Of a stretch of 64,000 bases of DNA, positions 11,672-23,026 are shown one piece after another. Numbering within the stretch: the stretch's first letter is position 1; every line of letters begins with the position of its first letter. The notes beneath the pieces were generated by a model that did not search any database, had not been told where the DNA came from, and saw only the letters and a program-made list of their open reading frames with translations. Location of the stretch: the NCBI GenBank assembly GCA_031308135.1, contig JAHLJT010003656.1, positions 71,442,984 through 71,506,983 on the forward strand. Reading direction: 5' to 3'. The position numbers and the translations under genes are program-made. Source of the stretch: Acheta domesticus (Eukaryota; Arthropoda; Insecta; Orthoptera; Gryllidae).

Positions 11672-11860
11672 GGTACTTACATGGCTATCCGGGAGATGCC
11701 GCGTCCAAGGCACAGGTGCCAACGTTTCGGCCTCCATGCTGCGACCTTCATCAGGGCGTAATAATGCCTACTACGCCCTGATGAAGGTCGCAGTATGGCG
11801 GCCGAAACGTTGGCACCTCTGCCTTGGACGCGGCATCTCCCGGATAGCCATGAAAGTACT
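11672..11860. mobile_element. Nearly perfect foldback MITE, family B, copy 1
   Basis: The left arm, reading GTACTTACATGGCTATCC then GGGAGATGCCGCGTCCAAGG, is repeated in reverse complement at 11776-11858, with the arms meeting around AATAATGCC. The arms differ at only a few bases over about 80 bp, so the insertion is fairly young or has been gene-converted. A diverged copy lies at 45572-46022. It is in intron 1 of gene 1. Confidence 0.85.
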
Positions 11861-11960
11861 GTTGTTGATGTTGATGCTGATATTGATGTTGTTGATGATG
11901 ATGTTGATGCTGTCGTTGATGAGGGTGATGTTGATGATGCTGATGTTTATATTCATTATG
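11861..11960. repeat. Degenerate TTGATG repeat
   Basis: GTTGATGTTGATGCTGATAT-like units directly beyond the foldback element, matching the repeat on its left side. The foldback therefore either landed in the repeat or carries it at both ends. Confidence 0.75.
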
Positions 11961-12146
11961 TTGATATTACTTTCATTGTGCATAATCCCGAACCCTTGAA
12001 ACCTATCTCTATTTGGCAATTATAATATATTTGTGCCCTTAATATATTAGTAGCATATAATATATTAGTTCAGCTGCAAAAACGCTTCTAAACATAAACA
12101 CAGAAAATGGTTCGCCAAAACGTAGCGCGCACACATACACATACAG

Positions 12147-12148
<2 letters not shown>

Positions 12149-12186
<38 letters not shown>

Positions 12187-12232
12187 ACAGATACACACAC
12201 ACACACACAGACAGACAGATACACACACACAT
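12149..12232. repeat. (CA)n microsatellite with CAGA interruptions
   Basis: Runs of ACACAC broken by CAGACAGACAGATA units. Cysteine/valine-rich frames on the minus strand are artefacts. Confidence 0.95.
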
Positions 12233-12509
12233 ACCGCCCAAGAATAACAAATGAAATACTTCCGTATAACACTGCAATAAATTAAAAATTTTAACGGAAA
12301 CGGTCTTCACTATTTCTGAAATAACATAGTACAATATGTTAACAACATTTTTAACATAACAAAATATAAAAAACATTGTTGCTTCGTAACGATATATACA
12401 AATAGCAAATATTTCATTGAGGATTATTTGGGGGCAAATTTAAATGTCCTCTTCCAAGGTGCCGTGCGGACGCGAGACGTCAGTTCTGTCGTAAGCAGTT
12501 ACACACTGC

Positions 12510-12560
12510 GTATGCCAATAGCGAATCGGCCAATAGCAGCCAATCAGAGCACACAGAATG
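12510..12560 (+). promoter_or_regulatory. Cluster of three CCAAT motifs
   Basis: CCAAT occurs three times on the + strand between 12517 and 12546, in GCCAATAGC, GGCCAATAGC and AGCCAATCAG. The last is a good NF-Y type box (CCAATCA/G). Neighbouring DNA at 12460-12480 is CpG-containing. NF-Y boxes in pairs or triplets occur in promoters. No transcription start or following exon is visible, and it lies inside intron 1 of gene 1, so the function is inferred only. Confidence 0.3.
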
Positions 12561-13758
12561 AGATGTGCAATAACACAATTAAATATTTACATTTTTCAGT
12601 CAAAACTTTTTTGTTCATTGTTTTCGTACTTTTCCTCAGTTTATGGATTTTAAACAAAACCGTAGACAATTTCCACAAGATCGAATGCTGCAGAGTTTTG
12701 TTTCAATTTCTGCATTAGTAATATAGATTTCACATATTTGGGGTTTTTCAATTTGACAACCTTCCAACTGTTATACACACTCCGTTTTCTTTTCGGAAAT
12801 CCCACCCCCTCTTCTTTTACCAACATACTTGAATTATAAATGAAGAGTATAGTACTCAAGAAAAGAGGTCATGAGGCTTCAACCCTCTCCACTGAGAAGC
12901 TGATAACACATATTCACTAATATAGTTTTTACCAACTTTTCTATAGTAACGAAAGCCATTCAGTATCCCAGTTAAATGAATTATAGACTATAATAAATAT
13001 ATTTTTTAAATTAAACCAACAATAACATTTTTTATATAAAAACCGGCAGTATACTACACTTGCAGCTCCATGCCACTAGAAAAATTCTTATTACGCCACT
13101 GTGAATAAAATGTCAACCAACATTGCTGACTTCTTTTGATAGTAAGACATTTTAGGTCACGTTTAACACAAACTACTTGCTTCGACAAGCAATCTACAGA
13201 GTTTATTTTAAAGTACTGGTGTTGAAAAAAAAATCTCCTACTCCTCTCGCATCTAGCGGAATGCGAGCTGAAGAAAATGTGTGCGAATTATAATTTTGAC
13301 TTCCAAATTGCTTACAAGTATCGTTGCAACGGTTTCGTGCTCGTGGGCATTTGTAAGATGCTTCGTTTGCTGGCTAGCAGTATTTTAGGATCTAAATCCT
13401 AATGGTCGGGAACGTGTCGAAATATTGAATTTTATCGAGAATTAAAGCAGAATTAAAGCAGAAGGTGCCACAAGTCAGGTGAAGGGTAAAACAATACCTC
13501 TTTCAACACATTTCTTCAACAATTTTGACATACTTTTTTATTTTCTGTTATATTTCCTTTCAATGCTTTTTATGTTTTTGTTTTGAAAAATAGCCCGTTT
13601 CAATTTGTTGGTTCTGTTACTATCGACATCAAAATTCTTATTTATTGTGCATTACTTTCTACACAAGAAAACCAATGAAATCTACCAAAATAGAATGAAG
13701 GGTTTTTCGAATTTGAATCAAAACAATCGTTAGTTTCTGACTTAATATAATAGATTCA
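12561..13758. other. AT-rich intronic DNA, no gene seen
   Basis: A segment at about 12880-13060 resembles one at about 16250-16400 (shared ...TTTTACCAACTTTTCTAT and ACGAAAG...CAT blocks). It is probably an old dispersed repeat lying on both sides of the piggyBac insertion. Nothing else was recognised. Confidence 0.45.
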
Positions 13759-16198
13759 TTAACCCATTTTAGGCCAATGACAGAAATAATCATACAAAAG
13801 TATTGAATTTCTGTGTGTATCTTCAGTTATTGACAAATATGACATATATGTTGCCAGAAAAATTTTCCCTTTAACCAACAATGATTTACAGCATGGTGCG
13901 TTCACGCACCACTGGCCCTTCGTGGGGTATCTGCGATCTTAATTAGAGAACAATTTACATCAAAATGATAAAATTTTTTAAACTCCTTGATTAAAAACTT
14001 GTATTTATTGTATAATTTTAAACAAAAATATAAGTTTTACATAATATTAGGAAAAAGAAAAAAATAGTTTTTTGGAAATTTTCAAAACATTCTGGATGAA
14101 GATGCTTTTCACATTTTATACAGAAAAACATTGTGTGGTTTTTACACATACCGCATCTTCTCCGGGTACTCTGTTCATGTTTCCTAATGAGGTGGCAAAT
14201 GTTATCAAACCTTATTTCTGGAATGATGCTGCTTTTAACAGTTTTCCGTGTTTTTGGACTGATTCCGAAAGAAGAAGCTTTGCAGTCAAGTGCGAGCTAC
14301 ATATGACCTGAGATCTTTAGATACCAAACAATGAACGTTTTCATGTATTTACAATAGAGCTGTCAATGGCATTGATAAACAGTGGCCACCACCATTTCTT
14401 ACCCCTAGAACTGATGCGATAATTCGCGACTCCATTGTCGTGCAAATCGATTCATCCCATATACCTGTTGTTTTCTGAAATCACATTTGGCTGTTGAACA
14501 TGTATTTGCTTTTTTTTCTTTCTTGTCATATCTTTGAGCATTTCCTAAGGGCAAAACCTTACCATTATTTGTTGCCACTGTTACAACACAATTATCGTTC
14601 CATCTTACAATAAGTACTTCATATTTTTAGTCGAAGAAAAATCATAAAATTCTTTTGCTTCCCTCTTTACAACTTTTGATGGTTTGAAGGGAGTGCCTGG
14701 AATTCTATCTTCACGAATTGTTCCAGTTGCAAAATAGCTTCGTTCTTTTAGGACAGTGAATAATTTAAAGGATGTAAAGAAATTATCAAAGAAAACTTTG
14801 TGATGGTTTGGACGATCGACAACTTTCAGTAAATGAAGGACGACATCTGCGCTAAGCCCTAAAGTAGTTTCCTTTATCTGAGACTTTGAACCCCCATATG
14901 GTTCAAACTGAAAAAAATAACCTGTACTTCCTGCCATTTTGAAGCCAAAACGGACAGGCTCACCCTTGATAAACATCTTTGCAGAGTGTCGTCCGAAGTA
15001 TGGAACCATTTGTTCGTCAATGGACAAATTATATGAAAAAACTTCAAACTGCATAAAGTTTTTGTTCAAAAGATTGAATAAAGGACGCAACTTACTGAAC
15101 CTATTATCTAAATTCAAATTCTTGTTATCTGCACAATGTAAATTTCTTTTGATTGCCCTAAATCTATTTCTGCCCATGGCAAATCATCAACGTCTGGGGG
15201 AATCACAACATCCGCACATTCCACGTCAATAGCCTCGAGCTCTGCAGTTATTTCTTCAGTAGTCAAACCACAGTAACTGAACATCTACAATAACATAATT
15301 ATATAATACGCTATTTTGGAAGGTAACTTATCTGCTTCGTTATAATAAATTATTTTCAGAATTTTTGTTATATGAACATTACCACCACTTACCTCATAGC
15401 CAGAAGAAATTAGAAAGTTGTAAGATGTGATAAATAATTTATTTATGAAATTAAATGTTAATGAATTTCAGATAAATAGTTATAGCTAATTAAAATCGAA
15501 TTACTTTCACACTAATTTTCTTCTACAATCGGACACACTGTCCACCACCACCTTCTATCTCCACTGACAAAGATATCCAATTTCAACATGTAGACGTGAG
15601 ACTCCATTCGCGCCTACCAAGCAACTTTACTTCTCAACTGTAGAATCCAAAAAAATATGTTGCGTCATTAGAAATAGTTTTCTGGGAATGAACAGAGCCC
15701 ACTTTGTTTCGACTCGCGCTCCCCTCGCTCGCAGAGCATTTGTTTTCATAACATTCTTAGCAGCAACACTCGAAGGGTCGGGCAGCAGAGGTTTCTGGAG
15801 ATACAACGGTATGGGCCAGTGGTGCGTTGACGCACCATGGTTAATAAAATACAATTTTAACGAAAATGAAAGAATGAAAATAATTCACATAAATAGTACA
15901 TAAAAATACAATTGTTCGTTATAATCGACAACCAGAAATAAAACTCAGAATTATATTTTTTCAAATTACAAGAAATAATTCAAAAACATCTTCATTTCAG
16001 GTGAAAATTACAAAATATTTTACTTTATTTCTCCTTCATTACATGAAGATAAATTGAAGCAAAAAAATACTCATATGCTCAACAGATATTCAATATTTCT
16101 ATGGCACAAACTGCGTCAATTTATGTAAAAAATACCTACCATAAAAAATTCTTATATAAAATGGTGCGTATACGCACCACTGGCGCAAAACGGGTTAA
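13759..16198 (-). mobile_element. piggyBac-like element 1 (decayed, TTAA-flanked)
   Basis: Bounded by TTAA at 13759-13762 and 16195-16198, with ends CCCATTTTAGGCCA and, inverted, CCCGTTTTGCGCCA. Length is 2,440 bp, typical for piggyBac. Three copies of the palindrome GGTGCGT-NN-ACGCACC lie at 13895-13910, 15821-15836 and 16163-16178. The left one starts 132 bp inside the TTAA, and the outer right one ends 16 bp before the TTAA. They resemble the internal repeats that piggyBac transposases bind. The transposase remnant is read on the minus strand. The element sits in intron 1 of gene 1. Confidence 0.9.
14064..15290 (-). pseudogene. piggyBac transposase, broken (DDE_Tnp_1_7 type)
   Basis: Read from 15290 down. 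An acidic N-terminal piece (15290-15185, ...DVDDLPWAEID) is followed, after an apparent deletion and frame change, by a 190-codon open core (15177-14605). The core contains LSIDEQMVPYFGRH with the first catalytic aspartate and VFFDNFFTSFK with the second. The next part is in another frame (RWNDNCVVTVATNNG, 14605-14540). A further shift precedes the third aspartate motif (IDLHD, about 14440), and an in-frame stop replaces the usual glycine before it. A cysteine-rich zinc-binding tail, CGMCKN...CIKC...HPECF, is at about 14064-14170. Several frameshifts, a stop and a missing N-terminal block make it non-functional. Confidence 0.9.
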
Positions 16199-16450
16199 GT
16201 GGCATATCTAACGCGGGGGAGGGGGCTCCTGAGACTTCAGTCCCCCACCCCAGACACAATGAATCATTTTAAATCTAGCTTTTACTAATTTTCTATACAA
16301 ACGAAAGTCATGAAATTTATCAATGGTTTTACGTTATAAATTTTAGCTACAAGACAATAAACAAAAATACATTTTATATAAAACATCAATGAAAAATTCT
16401 TTATAAGAAGACATTAAGTCGCCGGGATACTACATACGTACCGCCGTACC
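16199..16450. other. Spacer with an old repeat copy
   Basis: Similar in part to 12880-13060 across the piggyBac insertion. No gene. Confidence 0.35.
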
Positions 16451-16454
16451 CAGC

Positions 16455-16462
16455 CCCGTACC

Positions 16463-16542
<80 letters not shown>
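16455..16542. repeat. (CT)n-(CA)n compound microsatellite
   Basis: About 40 bp of CTCTCT followed directly by about 46 bp of CACACA, ending some 60 bp before the second exon of gene 1. Being pyrimidine-rich on the + strand and close to the acceptor, length changes could affect splicing of that exon (inference). Confidence 0.95.
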
Positions 16543-16546
<4 letters not shown>

Positions 16547-16601
16547 AATATCCTGGGTGCACCTCTCAATTCATTGCTGACTGATCTGTGTCCGTCCGCA
16601 G

Positions 16602-16741
16602 GCGGAGGCGCGGGCGGAGAAGGCGCAGGAGACGGCGGGCAGGTCCCAGTCTCCCGCCCCCACCGCCGCCCCCACTCCAGCGCTAGCGTCTGAGACGGCG
16701 CCCGCCGACAGGGAGGAGGCACCAACGACTGCGACCAGCAG
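16602..16741 (+). CDS. Host gene 1, second visible exon
   Basis: Acceptor TCCGTCCGCAG ends at 16601 and donor GTAAAC follows at 16742. It enters in phase 0, matching the exit phase of 11280-11550, and leaves in phase 2. The 140 bp encode AEARAEKAQETAGRSQ followed by a proline-, alanine- and threonine-rich, acidic, probably disordered tail. GC content is very high with high third-position GC. Such composition looks like a disordered linker or C-terminus. The family is not recognised. Confidence 0.65.
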
Positions 16742-17794
16742 GTAAACCACACTGTGCTTGGTTGTGTTGAAGACAAATTGATACTCTCACCTTTTTGGTA
16801 AACGACCCAGTCGAAATTTCGACGATATTCCACAAGGTACAAATAAAAGACGAGGGGAAAATATTGAGCAAATTATTTTTTACATGTGAAGGAGTCAGAA
16901 CAACACAATGATAGGTCATTTTACGTATAAAAAAGTGAACTATTTTTTCTTGTAGATAAATAAAAAATTATCAATGTGCCTTCTATCAAATTAACTCGTT
17001 ACAATAAAGATCTTAGAAGTTGAAATAGAAATTTAAATTGTCTGTAGAGTATTAAGCATTGCAAAGTGTCAAGTATCTAAATAGACGCGCAAGCATAATT
17101 TTCCCCAGAAATAAATATTAGGATCCAAAAGCTGAACAAACGAATTCGTAGTACAATGATGTTCACAGAAAGAAGCATAAAGTTTATCCACAAACTGATA
17201 AATGTCTGGATTTACAGGAGCATTGTTTTTCTCTGGCTTACAAAAATTACAGAAATGAGTCTTATCGTGTCGACCACTTAATACATAATTTTCTAAACAA
17301 TTAAAACCAAAACCTAAAACTTAAAACCAAATGTTCAGAAGTCTTTTTGACTCCACTTCAGTTGATATCTACGCCTTAAATAAGGGCAAAAACTGTAACA
17401 ATTTAATTTCGATGGGCATGTTTTTAGGTCAAAATGTAACAAATTCCATGAGAAATTTAAAGAAGGGTTTCATAAATTTAAAAGCGTCTATTTGGTCATA
17501 TCCTACTTAGAAACGTAGTAAACATATCAAATTTGTTGCCTCTAATGTATATCTTCAATTCAATTTTAGACATCAACTAGATCAAAATTGTGTTAGATCA
17601 GAATTGCGAAATTTATTTTAGGCAGGCCACTTAAAAATTATTCATTTACTTATTAACGTGTGAGTGATTACGTATGCCTCTTTTAATTCTTTTTTTACCC
17701 TTGGCAAACATAATTGTAAGTGAAACACAACTAAATATATAAAGAAGGTACAGAAAACTGTAGTGTGTATTTTCATACAATTTTAGTTTAGTAA

Positions 17795-17851
<57 letters not shown>

Positions 17852-19025
17852 GACATATTGGCATAATAACCAAACAAACAAAAACATGAAAGCCAACTGT
17901 TACGGGGTGGCGTCCATTAAATATTTTATTAACGGTTAAATTGTTTTATTTATTCCGTTGAAAAACATATGAATAACTTGTAGTAAAACATGATGGTGTA
18001 AGAACAATCCCATTCAATCTGAGGTATTTCTAATTAATGTGATTTTTTTTATTATATATTGGCAATACAAAAATATATTGAATGACGCAGGGTCGATAAC
18101 AGAAATAACGAACACAGTTGATTACAAACATCGTCTGTTTCTTCGGTTTACAAGCTTCATTTGTTCTGCATCTACCGAATGACGTTAATGACTTTACCAA
18201 TGAGCTCAATACACTTATCCATAAGACCTTTAATAGAATCAAAAAATATAAGAGAAGTTCTCTGGTGACTGATATGTCTTTCTCTTAAGAACAAAACGCT
18301 TAATCATTAACGATCTGACACGGAGTACAAGTGAGACTGAAGATCACGTTGAAGGTAGGACATACATATTTGCGAAGAATATGGAAAGGATTCCACAACG
18401 TAAAGCAATAGCATTTCGCTCTCACGTGTCAATGACTCGCACATTTTCCGTGAAACGTTCTCAATCTTCAACGGCTTCGAAATCCTATCCATTTCGCTTC
18501 CTCGTCACTCAGCTGCCGGTTAGAGTATTTACGATAGAACTTGCGTCGTCAGCGTTCACCAGCAGCTGTCATTTCCGCTGACCGCCGCTCGGGTCGAGTT
18601 TCTCTGCTGCTAAACGAGGTCCCGGAACGAACGATTGCGTACGCAAGCGTACAACACACAATGGGCCGACGTAGAATTGAAACCGTGCGCAGCGTACTTT
18701 TTTTTAATTCCAACTAGTAAGCATTTTATTTCACAAATTCTTTCTTTAAAAATACAGGAATCGTTCTGGTTGCTGCTATTGTATTCGAGCTCTGCTAGAA
18801 TTCATTGCTCCAGCATAAACTTAACTTGAATTGTTTGAAATTTCTAATTTTGGATTATTATAACGTAATAAATATGTCGAACTTTTCCAATTTCTCCTTT
18901 AGTTTGATGTGATGGCAAAGGTTAGCTCAGTTTGAATTATTTTCGAATCTGTCGTGCATCTCCAATATTAAACCCAGAGATGTTCTCCTCAATGTAATTC
19001 ATCCCTCAATTGAATGGCGTTATGC
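16742..19025. other. Intron 2 of gene 1, left part
   Basis: AT-rich intronic DNA with an uninterrupted (ATT)n microsatellite at about 17797-17850. A patch at 18440-18660 is somewhat richer in CpG, with the palindromic TTGCGTACGCAA at 18634-18645. No protein or RNA gene is recognisable. Confidence 0.5.
17797..17850. repeat. (ATT)n microsatellite
   Basis: About 18 uninterrupted ATT units. Confidence 0.95.
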
Positions 19026-20550
19026 TTAACCCATTAAGGACCAAGCATTGAAATAATAATATTTTTTAAATAATATTTTGTATTTAATCAAAAATTACAG
19101 TAGAAAGCATAAAAAACACGTTTACAAATTTTTCTAACTCTTAGTTATTGTAGAACGAAATGTTGCGTATACGCAACTTTGGGACTTGAGGTATATCGGT
19201 TCTTGTCATGAAACGACTGAAAACAGGTTGAATGCAGATGTACATTGCACTTTATACACTTGAAAATTGTTGTGCTTTTGCACATTCTGCACCTTCTTCT
19301 GATCTTATTTTCTTCTTCTATAATCACGTGACCCACGTCATCGTACCGTACTTCGTTAGGAAGGGAATTGTGTGAGGGTCGACCATAATGTGATTTTTCA
19401 AGCTCCAGGGGATTCATTGTCTCATTATTGTGATCACTTCCTTTCGCACATTCCTCTTATTTTTTAGGATCATGGCCAAATGAGAACGAAATTCTAGCTG
19501 CGACATTTTATCTTCATTTGAAATATTGTATAATTTCCATGAGTTTACTGTTCCACAGTCAATCAAGTAGGTAAATAGAGGCCACCATCATTTTTTGCTT
19601 CTCATCCCAATTCTGTAATTTGCAATGGCGTTATCATGTAAATCAACGCCTCCCATATATTTATTGTACTTCGCAATTACGTTGGGCTGTGGGACAGAAA
19701 CAGACTTCTTCTCTTTCCTGTTGTATCTTTTGGCATTTGCCAAGGGCTGAATGGTGCCATTGTTGATAGCAACTGTAACAATGGAGTTGTCATTCCACCT
19801 AACCATCATTACTTCGACTCTTCTTCGAAAGCAAAATCATAAAAGGCTTTTTCCTTTTTCTTCATTGTTGAGGTTGGATTCTAATATACATTTTGCAGTA
19901 CGGTTCTCGCGAATCGTGCCAGTAGCAAAAAATGAATTGCAAATTTTGTTCGTGCAGTAAATCTGTGCCGTGTAACGTTACAGAAAGCGAAATGTGTACT
20001 GAGCACAGATGAACGAGATGCAACAATGCAAGATAAGGCACTGTATTTACAAGAAGAGATAATTATATCAGAGACGGAAATATGACACGGTAGTGAGGTG
20101 TCTGTTCCTCAAAGCTTACAATGGAACTGCATTTGTTCTATCATGCTAAGACCATATACCCCGCTAATCCCAAAGTTGCGTAAACGCAACATTATTGTAA
20201 TTGATCAATAATAAGCAATGTATGAACTTATCTTCATAATAAATATTCTAAAATGATAATAGAAGGTTCAAGGAAGATTGTCGAGTAATATATTGTAAAA
20301 AAGAAAATTTTGTAATAATTAAATTAATAATTGAATATTGATGTCACAATCCTTTATAAAATCTCCAAGTTTGAAAATTCAACAAAAGCAGATTTACGCT
20401 AGAATATGAATGAATACAACAAAAACTGAAACAATAATATTTATTCTTAGTGTGAAAGTGCTACAGAACAAATTTGTATCGAATCATTTTATTTAAAAAA
20501 TATATGTATTAAATGTTGCGTTTACGCAACGTTGGGACTTAATGGGTTAA
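19026..20550 (-). mobile_element. piggyBac-like element 2 (internally deleted, TTAA-flanked)
   Basis: TTAA at 19026-19029 and 20547-20550. The ends are CCCATTAAGGACC and, inverted, CCCATTAAGTCCC. Three palindromes GTTGCGT-NN-ACGCAAC lie at 19162-19177, 20175-20190 and 20515-20530. The geometry repeats element 1: 132 bp between left TTAA and palindrome, 16 bp between outer palindrome and right TTAA, and 340 bp between the inner and outer right copies (342 in element 1). At 1,525 bp it has lost most of its coding region. It lies in intron 2 of gene 1. Confidence 0.9.
19222..19960 (-). pseudogene. piggyBac transposase C-terminal remnant
   Basis: Starts inside the catalytic domain (...FFATGTIRENR..., about 19930-19900) and, after a frameshift, continues as RWNDNSIVTVAINNG and the third-aspartate motif MGGVDLHDNAIANYRIG (19809-19588). 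After a further interruption it ends in the zinc-binding tail CRMCKS...CIKC...HSTCF (about 19318-19222). The N-terminal half, with the first two catalytic aspartates, is absent. The retained parts match the DDE_Tnp_1_7 order. It cannot be active. Confidence 0.88.
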
Positions 20551-20998
20551 AGCGACTAATCCATAAAATCTGTCAAAAACGTAAAGATTAAGCAATCGCG
20601 CTCTGCAGACAGCTGTACATTTACTTCAATTTTCACAATGAATCCTAGCGATGTTAGTGTTAAGCTGATCTGTGAACACCGAAAAGCTGTTTTAAGCACT
20701 TATTACTGTTTTAAGTTCATGAATTCCAGAAAATAACCAATGATAGACGTAATTGTTTAAATTATGAAAAACTAATATGAATTGGTCGTAAATATACATT
20801 TCATATATATCTCATTTTCTGCGAGCATTGTTGCTTCTCGAAATTTAGTGATATCACCCAACTTTCCAAGCTATTTTTCAACCATATTGAATCTTATGAC
20901 TTGAATGTTTTCTGTGTAACTTCATCCAATTGTGTAAATCTGTAAATGATATCATGCAATTTTTAAAAATCCGAGTAATTGTTTAGAAATACCACACT
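20551..20998. other. Intronic spacer, no gene seen
   Basis: AT-rich, with no recognised element. Confidence 0.5.
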
Positions 20999-21236
20999 AC
21001 TGCGGTTTTTCTAACTTTGCCCCTCGAGGCCCGTCTTCACGATGGAATATGTCACGATATTTTGCGACGTTCTCAGACGTGCCGCCAGATATCTCATGAT
21101 CGTGACCGTGTCAAGCATTGCTTGCGATGATAACGACTTCTAGCGGCATGACGGAGAAAGACGCGAAATGCCGTGTGATATTCCATCGTGGCCACAGGGG
21201 CTTGAGGGGCAGAGTTAGAAAAATCTCACTTTAAGC
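20999..21236. mobile_element. Foldback MITE, family A, copy 2
   Basis: Starts CTGCGGTTTTTCTAACTTTG and ends with the inverse CAGAGTTAGAAAAATCTCAC. Shared internal blocks with 5938-6191 include GATGGAATATGTCACG and AGCATTGCTTGCGAT. Divergence between the two copies and between its own arms shows an old family. Confidence 0.8.
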
Positions 21237-21465
21237 GGAGGAAACGTTTCGGTACCCCGCGCATACCCACTAGTTCATTGTTGTGTGACCTATCTTTTGG
21301 CCCATTGTGCGCCGCTTTCTGCGCAGGCGCCTCCGTCGGAACGCGCTGCCGTGCAATGAGCGCCCACGCGATCGTCGGCGCCGCTGCGCATGCAACAATT
21401 TGGGATCGGCCATCTTGCACGTGCGTGCTCGCCCCGCGACCGCTTCAGCTAAACGTGCACTGGGT
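21237..21465. promoter_or_regulatory. CpG-rich patch with NRF1-like and YY1-like motifs
   Basis: About 230 bp of CpG-rich DNA between a MITE and the nonamer array. It holds TGCGCATGC near 21385 (NRF1-like half sites) and GGCCATCTTG near 21407 (YY1-type core), both common in TATA-less animal promoters. No transcript is visible and several open frames have no family resemblance. It may be a promoter of an unseen transcript, or a transposon-derived piece. It lies in intron 2 of gene 1. Confidence 0.3.
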
Positions 21466-22184
21466 CGGGACGGACGGGACGGACGGGACGGACGGGACGG
21501 ACGGGACGGACGGGACGGACGGGACGGACGGGACGGACGGGACGGACGGGACGGACGGGACGGACGGGACGGACGGGACGGACGGGACGGACGGGACGGA
21601 CGGGACGGACGGGACGGACGGGACGGACGGGACGGACGGGACGGACGGGACGGACGGGACGGACGGGACGGACGGGACGGACGGGACGGACGGGACGGAC
21701 GGGACGGACGGGACGGACGGGACGGACGGGACGGACGGGACGGACGGGACGGACGGGACGGACGGGACGGACGGGACGGACGGGACGGACGGGACGGACG
21801 GGACGGACGGGACGGACGGGACGGACGGGACGGACGGGACGGACGGGACGGACGGGACGGACGGGACGGACGGGACGGACGGGACGGACGGGACGGACGG
21901 GACGGACGGGACGGGACGGACGGGACGGACGGGACGGACGGGACGGACGGGACGGACGGGACGGACGGGACGGACGGGACGGACGGGACGGACGGGACGG
22001 ACGGGACGGACGGGACGGACGGGACGGACGGGACGGACGGGACGGACGGGACGGACGGGACGGACGGGACGGACGGGACGGACGGGACGGACGGGACGGA
22101 CGGGACGGACGGGACGGACGGGACGGACGGGACGGACGGGACGGACGGGACGGACGGGACGGACGGGACGGACGGGACGGACGG
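21466..22184. repeat. Homogeneous 9-bp minisatellite (GACGGACGG)n, about 80 units
   Basis: About 719 bp of a virtually perfect nonamer GACGGACGG. There is a single irregularity near 21911, where one unit is cut to five bases. Because nine is a multiple of three, all + frames and one minus frame stay open (threonine-aspartate-glycine, aspartate-glycine-arginine, serine-arginine-proline). The long predicted proteins here are repeat artefacts: the one short unit simply moves the frame from one tripeptide to another. Homogeneity suggests recent expansion, or assembly from a slippage-prone tract. Confidence 0.97.
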
Positions 22185-22699
22185 TTCGATACTTTAGGAT
22201 GTCTCATGATAAATTTGAAGCTCATTTGGATATTTTGAAAAATTGTAAATAAATATTTTGGTAAATATAGTAAGCTGATGCAATCAGATTGAGCTAGGGT
22301 ACAAAATTATAATTGTATTAATTTATTTGGAAACAAAAAATAATAATTGGCACTGACAAGACAAAATAATTTACGTAAATAACAAACAGAAACAATTTAC
22401 ATTGATTTGAAAAAACAATTTTTCATTCCAAAGATTGGTATAATTTATTCACCGTGCACACAAATATATCCAATTTCACTTATATTACACACCATCTTTT
22501 CAATTTCCATTATTTTAAATTTAGCAAATGTTACACATTGGCACAGTTTAATTAGCCAACTAAATTACACGAGTGTTGAATAATACATTAAATAAATCTT
22601 AATATCATGTTGTACAACTGGAGAATTCTGCGTCAATGTAATAAAATCGGTCGCATTCACGTTCGCTCCACACACGTCACATAATTATTTATCATATAT
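22185..22699. other. AT-rich intronic spacer
   Basis: Nothing recognised. Confidence 0.5.
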
Positions 22700-22966
22700 A
22701 TGTCTGTTCATATTTTAAATATATTAAATTATATTTCATTTGGACAATATTATTTACGACAGACTTTTGTAAATAATAATAATTCACTTTAATGTATGTT
22801 CATTGAATTTAGCAACAGTTTCAAGGTTTATTTACCTCCTCTTTAGGCTAGAATACAAAATTATTGAATAATTCATTATCAGAAAAGTAATTTTAAACAT
22901 TTTTGTATTCTAGCCTGAAGATGAAGTAAATAAACCTTGAAACTGTTACAACATACATTAAAGTGA

Positions 22967-23026
<60 letters not shown>

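Noticed and set aside
12039..12376. Cysteine/valine-rich minus-strand frames
   Set aside because: Caused by the CA microsatellite.
21278..22252. Very long open frames with Thr-Asp-Gly, Asp-Gly-Arg or Ser-Arg-Pro repeats
   Set aside because: They are produced by the 9-bp repeat, which keeps frames open on both strands. There is no non-repeat domain, start context or splice evidence.
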